Shown one piece after another: positions 14,001-27,400 of a stretch of DNA of 64,000 bases. The DNA lies in NCBI GenBank assembly GCA_013400975.1, contig WBMZ01003059.1, positions 1-64,000 on the forward strand. Direction: 5' to 3'. The notes beneath the pieces are model-generated. The model was given only the letters and a program-made list of their open reading frames with translations, was not told where the DNA came from and searched no databases. The stretch is from Atrichornis clamosus (lineage: Eukaryota; Chordata; Aves; Passeriformes; Menuridae). A program made the position numbers and the translations under genes. Positions within the stretch are counted from its first letter, which is position 1; each line of letters starts with the position of its first letter.

Positions 14001-17000
14001 ATCTTTTCTTGGTTTCTTTATATGTACACTATAAATTTTATTTCTTAAAAATGTTCTAAAGGAATGGGTTTGTCATTATTTATTTCAGCCATCTCCTGTC
14101 TTTTAAATTTCTGTCTCTATCCTGCAGTCAAAAGCTTATGTACTAGTAACCCAGGAATAAGTTTGAAGGTACTTCAAATGTTTTTAATTCGAGAGGAAAT
14201 ATGTCCCGTAAGATGTGAAGTGTTTTTCAATCCATCCTTTGAAAGTCTGATGTGCAATAAATCTTATAGAGTGGTAGCTATAAATATAACATGCTGTTTG
14301 GCAGCTATGTTTGATATTGGTTGCCTAAATGATTCTGAAGGAATAAAGAAAATCCATTTAGACAGGAGCAAGAAACTCCAGCCTTTTATTTACCTCACTT
14401 TTGAGAAAGTAAATTGTGTTTGCTAATGAATAACTTCAGGAAAATCAGCAGACAAGAGCTTTTCAATTCTATGACAGAATTTTAGACATCATTAGCAAAA
14501 TCCTTTCCCACTCCAGTAGCCACAGGTAAAATCCCAGGCTAAAGGGCTCATTGCTCCCTAATGCAAAAGGTAGTTCAATTCTAGCTGATTTTTATTCTGT
14601 TCAGTTTTAGCTGAAACATTGAAGCTCAAAAACATTGACAAGGTCAGTGGTGTGGTTTAACTGGGTACAGCTCAGTCATGCAATTGTATTTATATTCCAC
14701 CTAGACAGCTCACAAACTAGATGCAAAACTTGTTCTCTTCAGACACTTCAGAGGCAGTCAGCCCACATGGTGAAATATTCCCTGAAGTCACTTAAAACAC
14801 GATGACACCATTAAATGAAATAAAAAGCAAGCATCAGTAGTCTTGTCATCTGTGAGAATACAGGTATCTGACATTCAGAAGCACGTGGTGTAAAAACCAG
14901 CATCAATGCTCAGCCTTAGTCTGGCTCCAGCTGAAGTCAAAGCAAGTTGAATGGAAGCAAGATCAGCTAGGGATTTTATTTTATGTAAAATATAAACATG
15001 TTAACAGGAGAAAATACTGTTTTCTTATGTTACAACCTTAATAACCAACATGATTTTTATCTTACAGTTCTGCAGGTGGGGCACGGTTCCATTACATGTA
15101 CATGATGATTAAAAAGAGCAGATATTCATCTGTACACATACACCGAGTATTGTATGCTTTAGTAGAAATTCAGTATTTTTTTGTCCCCAATTGTGTGCCT
15201 CATAATTTTACTACCTCTTACTCCATTTCAAAAACTAGCACAAAATATTTAAGCAGTTTTATTATGATTGCATCATTTTGACAAGTTAGAGAGGGACTAC
15301 ATATTTACAAACAGATACACATATTCAAAGCCTGTGAAAAAAATCCAACCCTTTCCATATTTCTTCCTCTTCTTCTTCTTCCTCCTACCCTACACTCATT
15401 CACACAGGAAAGCATCATGATAAGTTATGGAGCTTGTGTTAGGTCTTTTTTAACAAAAGCCACTGAGACTAGAAAATCTTCTCCAGGAAAAGCACTGGAA
15501 CCTGTAACATCGCTGCCCTGATGTTGCTCTTGGTGTCAGAATGAAAGTTGAGAGAGGACTAGGAAACCATTTAGTATGTGGACACAGTCTGGCTTGGGGT
15601 GTTTGCAAACATGAACACCATTGCAAATACAAAGCTGTTTTAAGCTCAGCCTCTTCAAGGAATGTTTACCTATTAATGAGGTTTTGGGGAGTGGGGACAG
15701 GGGGGTTGCAAATATTCATTAATTATCTACTGCAGCAAGAAAGATGTTTTGGTGAAGTGCAAGGTGTCTTCACAAAGGGCTTACTCCTGCCACTTTGGAA
15801 CCCCTAGGAGAAGGGTGAGGATTATCTAGAGGATGGAGGTTAGGAAGCTGCAGATCAGTCCAGCTTCTCCTACAGATACACTGTGCTATCACAGGAAAGG
15901 TACTTACTCTTTCATATTCTTACATACGGTGAAGTTGCCACCTACAACAGCCTTCATCAGAAGCATTAGGCTGTTAAATTGACTGCTCTGAATGGCACAC
16001 ACAAGTTAATTTATTTGACATAGTACAATAGTCCCAGTCTTGATAACCAAATGAAGCAGAATTTACTAAAGAATTACAGCAACTCTAAGATCATTAATAA
16101 AGGGAGTTATTTGCACTTTCATATTAAATCGTTCAGGCAAAGCCAGCAAGCAAACCTCCTAGAGGGTAAAGAATCATTAGTATGTAAAACAGTGTGGGTT
16201 TAACCCAGCTGGTCCCATCAGGTGGGCACATACCTCCTGATAGGTGTTATTTGACCTTGTGCAAAAAAAGAAGTGTATTATCTGAATAAATCTTGTAGAC
16301 AAGTTCAAGCAATCTCTTTGAAGTAACGCATATTAACTGGAAAGAAATTAAAAGGGTGTTTACTGAGGCTTGCCAAGGGCTATTTACACAGTAAGTGCTA
16401 TGTTAAATTGAGTAGAAATACCTCAGTATCAGAACTGATGCAACAGGAAAATGTCCTGGTCTTTTAATTGATCAAAGAAAATAGAATATCTAAAGCACTA
16501 GGAATAACCCTTGCATTAACAACACAGAAAGTCAGTGACTTTCTGATATGGACACCACAGATACAACCTTCTAAAAACCAGCATTTAACACCAGCACTTA
16601 TCTTACTTCATTATCTCTTTGCTTTATATTGGCCCAAGCAGAGAGTAGAAGGACACAAAAAGATTGCTCTCCTTGCCAGCACTCACACAAGAGCCAAGAA
16701 TAAATGTGGCTCATCAGATTATTCATTCTTGAGACTGAACAGAACACTGATAAAATAGCAAAGAGAGCAATATCTGTACCATCAGTTGACCAACAGCTAA
16801 ATCTGTGTTTAGTAAAACAGAATTCTCCTGTAAGAATTGGAACTTTCCTAAACCCTAGTCACTGATAACTGTGTCACAGATTAAAGTATCACAGTCCTTC
16901 TCAGATGGGCTAGCAGGCAGAGTGCAAAAGAGGCTGTGAAATGTGCACTGTGAGAGCAGTTTGTCAGGTACACACTGCTGTGTAGCAGGCGCAGAGTAAA

Positions 17001-20000
17001 TGCTGCGTCCTTTTTATGTATGAACAAATGTGTATGAAAATGCTTGAGCTCTCCTAATTTGCAATCCAACTAGGACCACGAGCCTAAAAATGGAAATTGA
17101 GTTGTAGCTAGAGACATTGGATCACAAGCAAACAGCTGCAAAGCAATAAGGCAAAGGCAAAATGTTAAGCTGATTGGAATTTCACAAGATAGACATTGTT
17201 GCTTAAAGTGCTTGGGTTGGTTACATTTCAAAAACTAAATTACATAAAAATTAAAACAAAACAAATAATATTAACCACATCAGTTATAATACAAATACAG
17301 TAACAGACCAACAAAAGAAAAATAAATTAAAACAAACCCTGCTAAAAGGTACTATCCAAGAATAGGTACATAGCCAAAACTTGTTAAAATTTCCAGTATT
17401 CATTCAACTGTAAGACACTGCTCACAACTATCAGCCACAAGCGGCAAAAAAGAGACAAAACAAGAAAAGCCTGCTGTTGAGAGGCATCAAATCACTGGCA
17501 TCTGCAAGTTGTCAGCCCAGGTGTCAAGTACATGATGCTGGAATAGACGAGTGAATGAAATGTAATATCTGAAGATAAAAGACAGGCTGTGGTAGCACTT
17601 TAGGACCCATCATGTAACATGTATTTCAATTTCATTTTGCTCAGTCTTTAATATTTTTATTAAACTTGATATGAAGGAAACACTGCCTTATTTTCTTTAC
17701 TCCAACTGCTAAAGGAACAAGACTTTTGATACATAATCTGGTACTCCGAGGTAATTAAATTATTGAGATAGAATTGACAGGAGTAATTTTGGGACTTAAT
17801 TTCGAAAAGGTATTCTACTTCATTGGTATGGCTTTTCCATCACTCCTCTCTTCTGTCTCCCTCTGCTATGTCCCCAGATTAGAAATTATATAAAATCCTG
17901 ACAGCCTGTTCTGGGAAACATAAAAGCTGAGTTCTGAGCTCATCCTCTAAGATAACTGATTCATCAGCACGGTGGTGCTTCACTGGCTTCAGTGGAAAGA
18001 CAACACAAGACAAAAACGTTATTTTTTCTAAGTAGAGAACATAGTAATAAGATTTATAAATGGACAAAGCATCTCAGCAACAGCATGTGAAACAATTGGA
18101 AAACTCCAATTGTTGTTAGACCTAATATACCTGGAACCTGACACCATAAAATATAGTCATTCTCAGGAAGAACAGAATACTATTAGACATCTGTGCTAGC
18201 ATTATATTTTCTAGCTGCTAGCTGAAAAGCTCTTATTGTCTTGGGTGTTTTTCCATTCTTTCATAAGGGACTGGAAATCTATGCATAAGCATAAGAAAAA
18301 GGATTATGCTTTATTTAGTCATCTAAAATACTTTACACCTTATGATTGTTCCTGTGGGGATCCCAATCCTTGTGCGAATGTGCTCAATTTGAGAGCGCAG
18401 AGCTCCTCTGCCTAGACTGGCACTATACACACAGCTGTGACAGACAGCTTTTGGACTGAAGTCAAGGCATTCAGCACACTGTAGACTGGATACTATTTAC
18501 AGAATCGTGACTGCAATTTTTTTTTAATCAAAAGAAAATGCTCCCTAGTTTAGCTGGGATTAGGATAAAATGTGAATTCCGTAATTTTTCAGAGCTGATG
18601 TCAGACTACTGATGTCGGACTGGTGTGATACCAGTGCTGTGATCTTTTCATGGGCTAGCGTGAATTTAAAATGTTTTTACATACTTTATGAAAAGGCTTA
18701 TTCTAGTAATTTTACTCTCAATAACTTACTGCAATGATCTGTATGTTTTACAATCTAAAGTGATCTTGCAGCTGGAGAAAACCAAAGATTATTATGCTGT
18801 ACTTTAGCATTTCAATATTAATTCATACTATTAACATTTTAAAAACCAATTTTCACATAAGTCAATTGAAATAAGGAAAATGTATCCTAAAATTGTACTG
18901 ATTAAAAATTATTTATATGAAAAATTACTTTTCATATAAACATGAGCCCTGAAGATTCAAATGATACCTTAAGGATATCTGATTTGTTGCTTCTTTTAAA
19001 ATTAAAGAATGCCCTAAGAATGTTCAGCAGTAAACTGCGAAATACAGACCTTTGGACTAGCACTGGTTAATGCTGATTTAAAAAGTGATTTCATTCACAG
19101 TGAGGAAACCTTACCCGTTTCAAAAGGCCAGTGATTATTATATTTTTATACAGAAATTCTGAATGCTTATAAATAAATCCATTACAGAGGGATTTGCAGG
19201 TTTAGCTTTTCAGTGGAAAAGTTCCTGGGTCTCACTGGGAGTTGAAGTCTCCTGTAATATGTCTATCTTCTGTGTTAGAGATAGAACATTTCATTCTAAC
19301 ATCAATAAAAAAACAAGAGCTGCATCCTAATTATGCTTGTCGTGAGCCTGCATAGCAGCCTTCATTCATGTGATTGATCTCAGTAGACCACTACTATCAT
19401 TCACTTGAGTAAGTACTCCAAGGCAACATTCTACGTCTGCTTTCTTGCATCGGTATAGTAACATGATAATTCACAAATAATCTTAGCTGAAAAGTCCACT
19501 TCTGTTTCTCATTCAGTGTAAAGTGCTACATTGCCTTAGTTTACAAAATGGTCATTGATAATTCAGCTGAACTTCAAATGATGTTACAGTAGAAGCTAGT
19601 ACTTCATTTTCACCAATATTTCACAAAAGATATTTCACATTCACAGTAGAGTACCACTAAAAAAGTTATTATCTTTCCTACAGAAAGCTAAATTATGAGA
19701 TGTAGCTGCACTTCAAAAGCCATTTCTTGAAATGGAGTGTCAGCCATAAATGCTTCTTAAAGAAAAGGACCAAAAGCAACATTGTCTAATAAATACATAA
19801 TGAGTGAATGAAATACAACAGGTAGAATTAAATTTTGTGAGATGAGCATATTTCCTTATAAATATTATAACCAGCTGTCAGCCCCCATGAAGACAAGAAG
19901 AGTGGTTTTGCTGTTGCTGTCATTGGAATAGGACTTTGGCTACTGAAGTTCAAGAATTGTATAATGGAGTGAAAGTGTGAAGCTGAACAAGGTAGTTACT

Positions 20001-20583
20001 CAGCATTACCACTGACTCAAGCCATTATCGATCCCTTCTCATACTCTATTGATACTTTCTTTTACATTTATCCTTTCCCAAACTCAGGTATGTGAGTTCA
20101 GAAATTTCATTAGCCAGTACATGACAAATGTCAGCCAAATTCACCCAAGAAAAACACAAACGAAGCCTTTTGTATTAAGTCTTTTGATGGTTTTAAAATC
20201 AAACACTCCAGGTCCCAATCTTTTTCTGTGGCGACAAAATGATTTCAAATATGACCAGAATGTTAGAGATTATATATACATGATAGTGTGTAAACTAGAG
20301 GTTTTTATGTATTATGTTTCTAAGAAATGGACTCTGCCTTGAGAAATGAAAATGGGACTGACAGATACTTAGAAAATTACAGGATCAAGCTGTGTCTTAT
20401 GTACAAACAACGCTTATTTAAATGGACCGGCTAACTTCAGTCCTAATGGATATGTTATATGTGAGCAGCGTTGCAATCTTTGCAAACTCAATCAAAGTAA
20501 ACAATCTATGATATAACTTTAACAAAAAGCTCAATCTCTATAAATGTAATTTATCTCTATATCATACGTGTCATCTCACTCCC
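11051..20583. other. Intergenic DNA, possibly including distal USP46 3' UTR
   Basis: AT-rich and without coding signal. Several AATAAA motifs on the minus strand occur (for example near 17650, 18311 and 16010), so a long USP46 3' UTR could end here. The TA microsatellite at 13531 and a C/T-rich patch at 15355-15395 are the only simple-sequence features seen. Confidence 0.5.
13531..13582. repeat. TA-rich microsatellite
   Basis: Two TA runs (13531-13554 and 13571-13582) are separated by a short GTGTGTATTAAAA spacer. Confidence 0.85.
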
Positions 20584-21302
20584 TTTATTCCAGTGTTCTG
20601 TAAGTTCTGGAATCTCACCTCATCTGTACTATCTCCTGACAAAGTGACCGAACATACAGAATTACTTAGTTCCAGTGTAGTTTAAATCCCTCTATGTGAA
20701 CTTTAGGCCTGTGGTTACACTTTGAAAGTTTTTAACAACCGACAGTTGAAATGATTTTGGAAGGATATCTTTTCTGCAACAGTAACATGTAAAAAAATCC
20801 CCCATACAAGCACAACTCCAATCATCATGAAATTGATTTTTTTCCTTGCACTTAAAAGGGGTAAGTATATGTCAGGATGTATTTAAAGGAATGCTTTGTA
20901 AATAAATACACTTCAAAACCATTTAGAAAGTTTTAAATAATTTTGCCCTAAATGTAACGAACACTTCCATATAAAATACTACTCTAGCTGGATTGGGTTT
21001 AAGAGTTGACATCCAAATCTTATTATCTGTAAATGTTAGTCCATATAAATTCCACTAAAATCTGGCTGCAATTAGCTCTTCAATCAGACTTAAAAACTAC
21101 AAACAACCCCCCCTCCCTAAAACAAAGTTTTGAATGTCAAAAATGGACGGCTATAGTCAATATCACATAGACCATTTAATAGGAGACAGAGTGTGTCGTT
21201 GTTCAACCATCCGAGAAGTGGTCTGTGTAAAAGTCAGTTCAGGGGAACCATCACCTTCTTTTCGTGCAGCATCATTGTGCGCAATTATCACAGCTTGCCA
21301 AG
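20584..21302 (-). other. USP46: USP46 3' UTR, minimum candidate extent
   Basis: The sequence after the USP46 stop is AT-rich and non-coding. Two possible poly(A) signals on the minus strand are ATTAAA at 21180-21175 and AATAAA at 20589-20584. I cannot tell which is used. Mammalian USP46 has a long 3' UTR, so the transcript may run several kb further left. Confidence 0.4.
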
Positions 21303-21404
21303 TCACTCTCTTGACTGATAGAATAAAATATATCCAGACTCCGAATTTTTTGATATATCAGAGGTCAGACCATAGAATTCTTCAATAGCTTGAGCATCTA
21401 TCTT
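21303..21404 (-). CDS. USP46: USP46 coding exon 9 and stop (residues 334-366)
   Basis: Minus-strand TTTTGCAG|AAG opens [20 protein letters not shown] and the exon ends [10 protein letters not shown] followed by TGA at 21305-21303. The C-terminal Glu is the USP46 form; USP12 ends in Asp. The 3' UTR follows toward lower coordinates. Confidence 0.96.
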   Translation of the reverse strand, partial: KIDAQAIEEFYGLTSDISKNSESGYILFYQSRE

Positions 21405-24400
21405 CTGCAAAATAAATATATATTTTAATATGCTGTTAGATAAAATAAATACCAAACACAAATTAAATGACTGTATGAACAGAAAAGACAAATTCAGTTA
21501 TTTGTTTTGGGGTAGTAATTAGCAAATTCTGTTTGCAATTTAAGCAGTGAAAGGGTAATGTTCAGAGACTGAACCTTGCTGATCTCACTCATGGAAGTCA
21601 TAGGCATGTTCAGTGAGCATAACTGAATTAGGCTTTTTCAAATAACAGAGAAATTCCTTGGAATGCAGCAGTGAACACTGTTAAAACACATAAATGTGAC
21701 CGTGTGATCCCATCTTTCCCAAATTTCCAGAAACCTTCTTCAAGACATGCCCCATCCAGCATCCCAGAGCTTACTTTCCTTACCTCTCAGGAAACCAGAC
21801 TAGAGACCTCACTTTTGCCAGTGTGCCCCAATGAGATAAAGGGTTTGCTTATGGACTGCAGAATGCTCAGACAGAATCTGTAATAGCTGTGGGACAGATA
21901 CTGCTCTAATCTACATTCAGGCAATCCCAGACCAACAACACAATTCAGACTTTCTTGTAATGTCCCAATTGTTCAAAATTTAAAATTCTACAGCAATGTT
22001 AGCTTTACCTAGTTCAGTTTTGCCAAGTGATCAGTTTTAAATAATAAAATTGATTTTATTAGAGCTAGAAAACATTCAAGATTAAACTTTTAAAGTCTGA
22101 TATTAAAAACATTTGATGTTGCTCTGAAATTAAAAAAAAAAACACCTCTGACATTGACAGAGCACAAATTACAGGATTAATAATTTTTTTACAATCTTTC
22201 TTGACAGTTGAGCTAAAGGTCGCATTACAACCAAACTGTGGCTTTGAAGACTAATAATCTCTACCCAGTTATGAATCAGAATTTTAACACCAAGCACAGA
22301 CACAAACATAAATACAAAAGTTGTGCTCATGACCTACAGCATACTGACCTCTACAATGTCATCATCAAACAAGAGCCAAAATCCATGACTTTTCACAATA
22401 GTAATGTAATGCCCCCGATTCGGTCCACTAGAAAGCAAAACAAAAATCCAAACCACAAAATATTAGAAAATACTGTTGAGTCTATTTTGGTAAGTCACAT
22501 TTCTTTACAAAAGCATAATTATAACTAAACGTTATGAAAAACATAGTAAACCCTCCTCTGGTGGTACACTAGACATTTAGTCCTTACACCTTTTTATTGA
22601 CTTGTTGCAAAGCTCATCAACTGAACGCAAAGCTAAAGGTGTTGTTTTCATCTATACCAGAACCTCTTGCAAACTAACCTATAGAACACTGAACAATTTG
22701 CTCATGGCAAGTATCAATTATTGCAAAAAAAAGTAACTATTTAACATCAACTATTTAAAAAACAGTATGAACTAAATATAGGGGGGAAAATTGATCAGGG
22801 TGGTCTGTTGTAGGGCCTACTTGCTGACAGCCTCTGGCCCTCACTGAGTCCCAGCTCCCAAGCTCTCTAAGTGGGCTCATGAGGAAGGAGGCTGTTTCAT
22901 CAATTTAAGCCAAACTTGTGACTTTTGGAGACCTGAGGCATTATTTCTTAAACAAGTATGGCTTTATGTATGAAGAGAGGTTGGCTGAAAGGTTCAGCCC
23001 AAGACACAGGAAAGCCAGCACAGCAGCAGGGTTTAAACCCTCCTTTCCACTCTCCCCACATTTTTCCAGGGATGTCTCTGCCCTCAGCAAATGTCTGGCA
23101 ATAACCTGTGATGCACATGAAAGTACATTACCTTCCACAGTGAACAACAACAGCTACCAAGTCGTACATGCGGTCCAAGTTGACAGCATCGCCAGATGTG
23201 TTGAAGAGACGTAACTCCAGAGGAAACACCACGCGGTAAGATAGCTTAGTATATCTGTGCAATTGCTCCATATACTTGAATCTCTTGAGGTGTAAGGCAA
23301 GAATCATTGGCAGTTTTTTTACTCTCATCCTGTGAAACGATTAGAGTGCATATGATAAACACCTGAACGGTTCAAAGCCATTCTCTCTTCCCTTCATAAG
23401 CAAACGTCTGCATTATAAAAGCACTTTGTACATAACAATAGTCAACTAGCAGTAGCTTCTATACTAAGACACATGCCTTTAAATCTGTCTGCAGGTTCTC
23501 TGGCCCACACAGAGAATGCAGCCAGGATGTAACTATTCTAGGTATCTAAACAAAATAAATATCAAGAAGGAAGTTTGTAAGAGCCCAGGAGGGACGTGGT
23601 GAAATAGCCTGTTCTTTTCTTACCTCTTCTGTGCCTCTTGTTTACTGCAGCAAGTTTCACAGTAGTACTTCTGTTCACTACATAGTGTCTCTGTGTTACT
23701 GAAATCTCTGCAAATAAATACAGTTATCAGTTATTAAGGGATCTGAATACATTTGCTTTACTTGGCCTGATGAAATGGAACACAAAAGACACACAGGATC
23801 AAATCTTCACTCAGTCCAGTTTTCTAAAGTACCTAAAGCAACTATGCTGAGGTTTGCAAACGAACTTAAGGTATCTGGCTGCTGTGGCAGGTTATATTAG
23901 GAGCAGAGGTCCTCCATATGGTACAAATGGAGGTTCAGGTATCTCAAAGTGGGACCCATATCTGGCCTCTGACACATAAGGGGGCTGTCTAGACTTTGGT
24001 ATAGTCACTCCATTCATCCAGTTTCTTTTAAAATTATTTGCGGAATGAAGCAACATCAAGTGTACTTCTGTCATCCTCAAACAGCTCCTGATGTTCTGTA
24101 AGAGAGGTTTGAATCCTCTTATACAGAAGAAATAAATTTAACTCAGTTTCCTGCATCCTCTAACCTTTTGAACAGTCATCCAGAAGTTTTTAGATTATAC
24201 CTTTTTGTTGCCTCTAGAGTTACAAGCAGGAGTTGAGGCATTTTTATGAAGGTAGGGAAAAGCAAAAAAACTTTATTTCGGAAGTTTTATGAGCAAGTTG
24301 CACCCTTCCCCCACGGCCCAACATACAAAGCCCAGTGTACAAAACAAAGGACAGGTTTGGTTAAGGAAAGGGCAAAAATCTCTCTGTGTCCCTGCACAAC

Positions 24401-27400
24401 CGCTCTATATATTATGGTCTAACAAATTAACGTAGTTTATAAAGATTCTCCAATTAAGGGATAGAACTCATGGCTCAAATCCTCGTGGCAGCCTTCTATT
24501 GGATTTTTCTGTTCTCTCTAAACTTTCATTATTTTAGTCATCACAACGCGATAACGTCCTATCGTTCTCAACTCTGGAATGCTAGGACGGTAAGTGACTC
24601 TATTTTGTCTGGGATATAGGGTATTACTGGCTAAGGTTACAGTGAAAAAAGTTACAGGAATTCTAACATAAAACTAAGAAAAAAAGAAAAAAACCCCACC
24701 CCTTGGCATAATTTTCATTTTCTAAAAAAGGAAAAAGGTAGCTAGTATAGAAAATTTTGGAAATCCTGATCAAGTGAATACGCTTGGGGATATTTCTGGA
24801 TTGAGGTTTTGAAGTGACAAAGGCAGAGGAAGGCTGGTTTGACGGCATTTCACAGAAAAGATTTGTTGGAAGTCATGGTGCTGATACACTTTGGAGCAGA
24901 GTTTTAGGTACCTAAAAGCACTTAACTGTAAAAAAAAAAATAACAGTAATTTCTTTTGTCACCTCTAGTGTTACACTGCAGGTGTTCTAAGAACTGTAAA
25001 TGCAGATATAAACACCTATGTTCCATTTTAAGCACATCATGTGACTTTGGGCCTTAAACAGACATATCAGAAGTACAGAACTGTCTGGTTGATTGCACCT
25101 GCCTTGTACCTGACCACCTTCTGAACTCCAGGCAAATTCAGAACCATTGCAGCTCACATGCATGGCGGCTGAAGCCACACTGTGTGCAAGTTCAGCTGCT
25201 CTCACCATAGGCAGCACCAGAATTGTCTTACAAAGGCAAAGGGAGGATTCTGGATAATAATTTCTTCTTAACATCACCACTACAAGGGTGGATGGGAGAG
25301 ATGAAGGCTATATAGTTTGCTAGGGCATAGATATCAGAAGTTAATTACATCAATTCATAAAAAGGGAGGATTTTCAAGTTTTAAGTTCTCTAAGGTTGAC
25401 AGAGTATGACAAGGAGGCACTCCATATGTCTGCATAATATTTTTAATAAGTGAGAATACTTTTGCTGGTTTATTTTCTTTATATGGTCTTAACATTGATG
25501 AGAAAGTGCTGAAATTTAGGAAAAAATACATTCTTTGACAGATAAGTTACAGCTGAACTTTGATCATAAGTATTATTTTTCATCTAAAAGAAAAATAAAG
25601 CACTATCCTTGGGAAGGATTTGCTTCAGTGTTAAACACTGATCTCAAATATCTGATTTCACATTTGAATTTAAACACAAAATTAACAGAATTCAGCCAAT
25701 TTCTCTGAAGAATATGATAACCTTTCAGGGAATCATAAGTGAAGAGCTGAAACTTTAGAAAATATGAGATGGGATACATGTGCAGGAAACATAAAACTGC
25801 AAGATTCAATACAATGTGCTTGTGAAAGTTTTAGGTCTGCTGCTGGAGAAAGAGTCTGATAGTTATTTTCAAAGCCTGAAGTCTCAATTTTTAAAAAAAG
25901 CAAACAAATTTGGGGAATTTATTAATTTTCTTCCCACATCAAAGTGAAGAAATGGAAATAATATTTTCCTAACGTAAAGAAACATGTGCAGATGGTAGAA
26001 ATTTGATAGATATTGTTTTGTTCTATGCCAAGTCTCCCATGAAAATTAATTAAACTCAAAGAATTTCTGAATTCTTTTTAAAATGTTATTCTGACGCTAT
26101 CTGTTATTAGTATTATTTAGTAGTATTTATTTATTAGTAGTATTATAATATCTATTATTAGTAGTATTAGGAAAAATCTTTCACTGCAGGAGTAGGCATT
26201 CAAATAATTGCAACTTCAGTAGGCCTTTCATCAGTTGAGAATTTTCAACATGTCACTTCTACCATGTTGAACAGTTAAAAAACACCAGATCATTGACTGG
26301 AGTTCGACCTAGGTAGCAATTTTGGAGTTTGAAGGAGTTTGACCAAATGGTAATCATTACCTTAGAACAGCAACTTATTGTCTTAAATATAGGTAGTGGT
26401 TTATTGTATCAATATCAAAACCCTGGATATTTTAAATCTCTCAGAATAATCATCCATTCAAGTCTGAAAACTGTTTTGATCTCCAAAGTGTTTTCTAACA
26501 GTTAAGAGTGTACTAGGAGCAGAACTGAAATTTAGAATAAAAGGCTTCTCCACATAATTTTAGAATGAGACATAGAATAAGAAATTTATTATAGAAAAAT
26601 AGACTTTTGAAATCTTTTGCCCTCTAGAGACTCTAGCACTCATTCTGCAAAACACACAGTTAACTTTTCATATGCACATAAGTCCTAATCAACAAAGCAC
26701 TTGAGGATAAGCTTAAAGATAAGCACACTTAAATCTCCTTGAAGCCAATTATTGTTCTGCAGCAATTCTTCCAGATGACAAGGCAATCAATTATTTTCCC
26801 TGAAAGATGATTTATTTTTCCCTCTCAAACACATACACTGAAAGAGAAAGTGAGCAAAGCAAAGTACATTAATGTATATTTTGTTATTACAGGAAACATC
26901 TGGTTTAAAGCATTTTTCTCCTGTTTAGGATAAGTTCAAAACCAAATGTCATTCTACTTTTCTGTACCTACTAGACTTGGAAAATTTAGCAGTCACACAG
27001 AACTATCTGCCAAAGAGATGCATTCATGTACCTTAGACAGTGTGTAATCGATGTGTTCTGCTCCACATCAACAGAAAGGTCAAGAAAATCTTCATCTTTG
27101 CTACTAACCTGTTGTAAAAAATATACATGTAAAACAGAGATGCCATACATCTAAATGCTGTTTGTATCTTTAGCAAATGCTAAAGATATTTATTTCTGTT
27201 TAAATTTCTCCTACACAAAAATAATTCTTTTCAATGCTTTACAATTTTTTATAGTTCAGAAAATTTATTAGTAATTCTACTAATCCAACTTTCATATAAT
27301 TTAACTTCTGTTTACTCCACTTATCAAATCCCACCAACGATGGGCCAGTGATGACAGCCTACTGTTCAGTAAAGGTGGACCATCATCCCCTATGTTAGCT

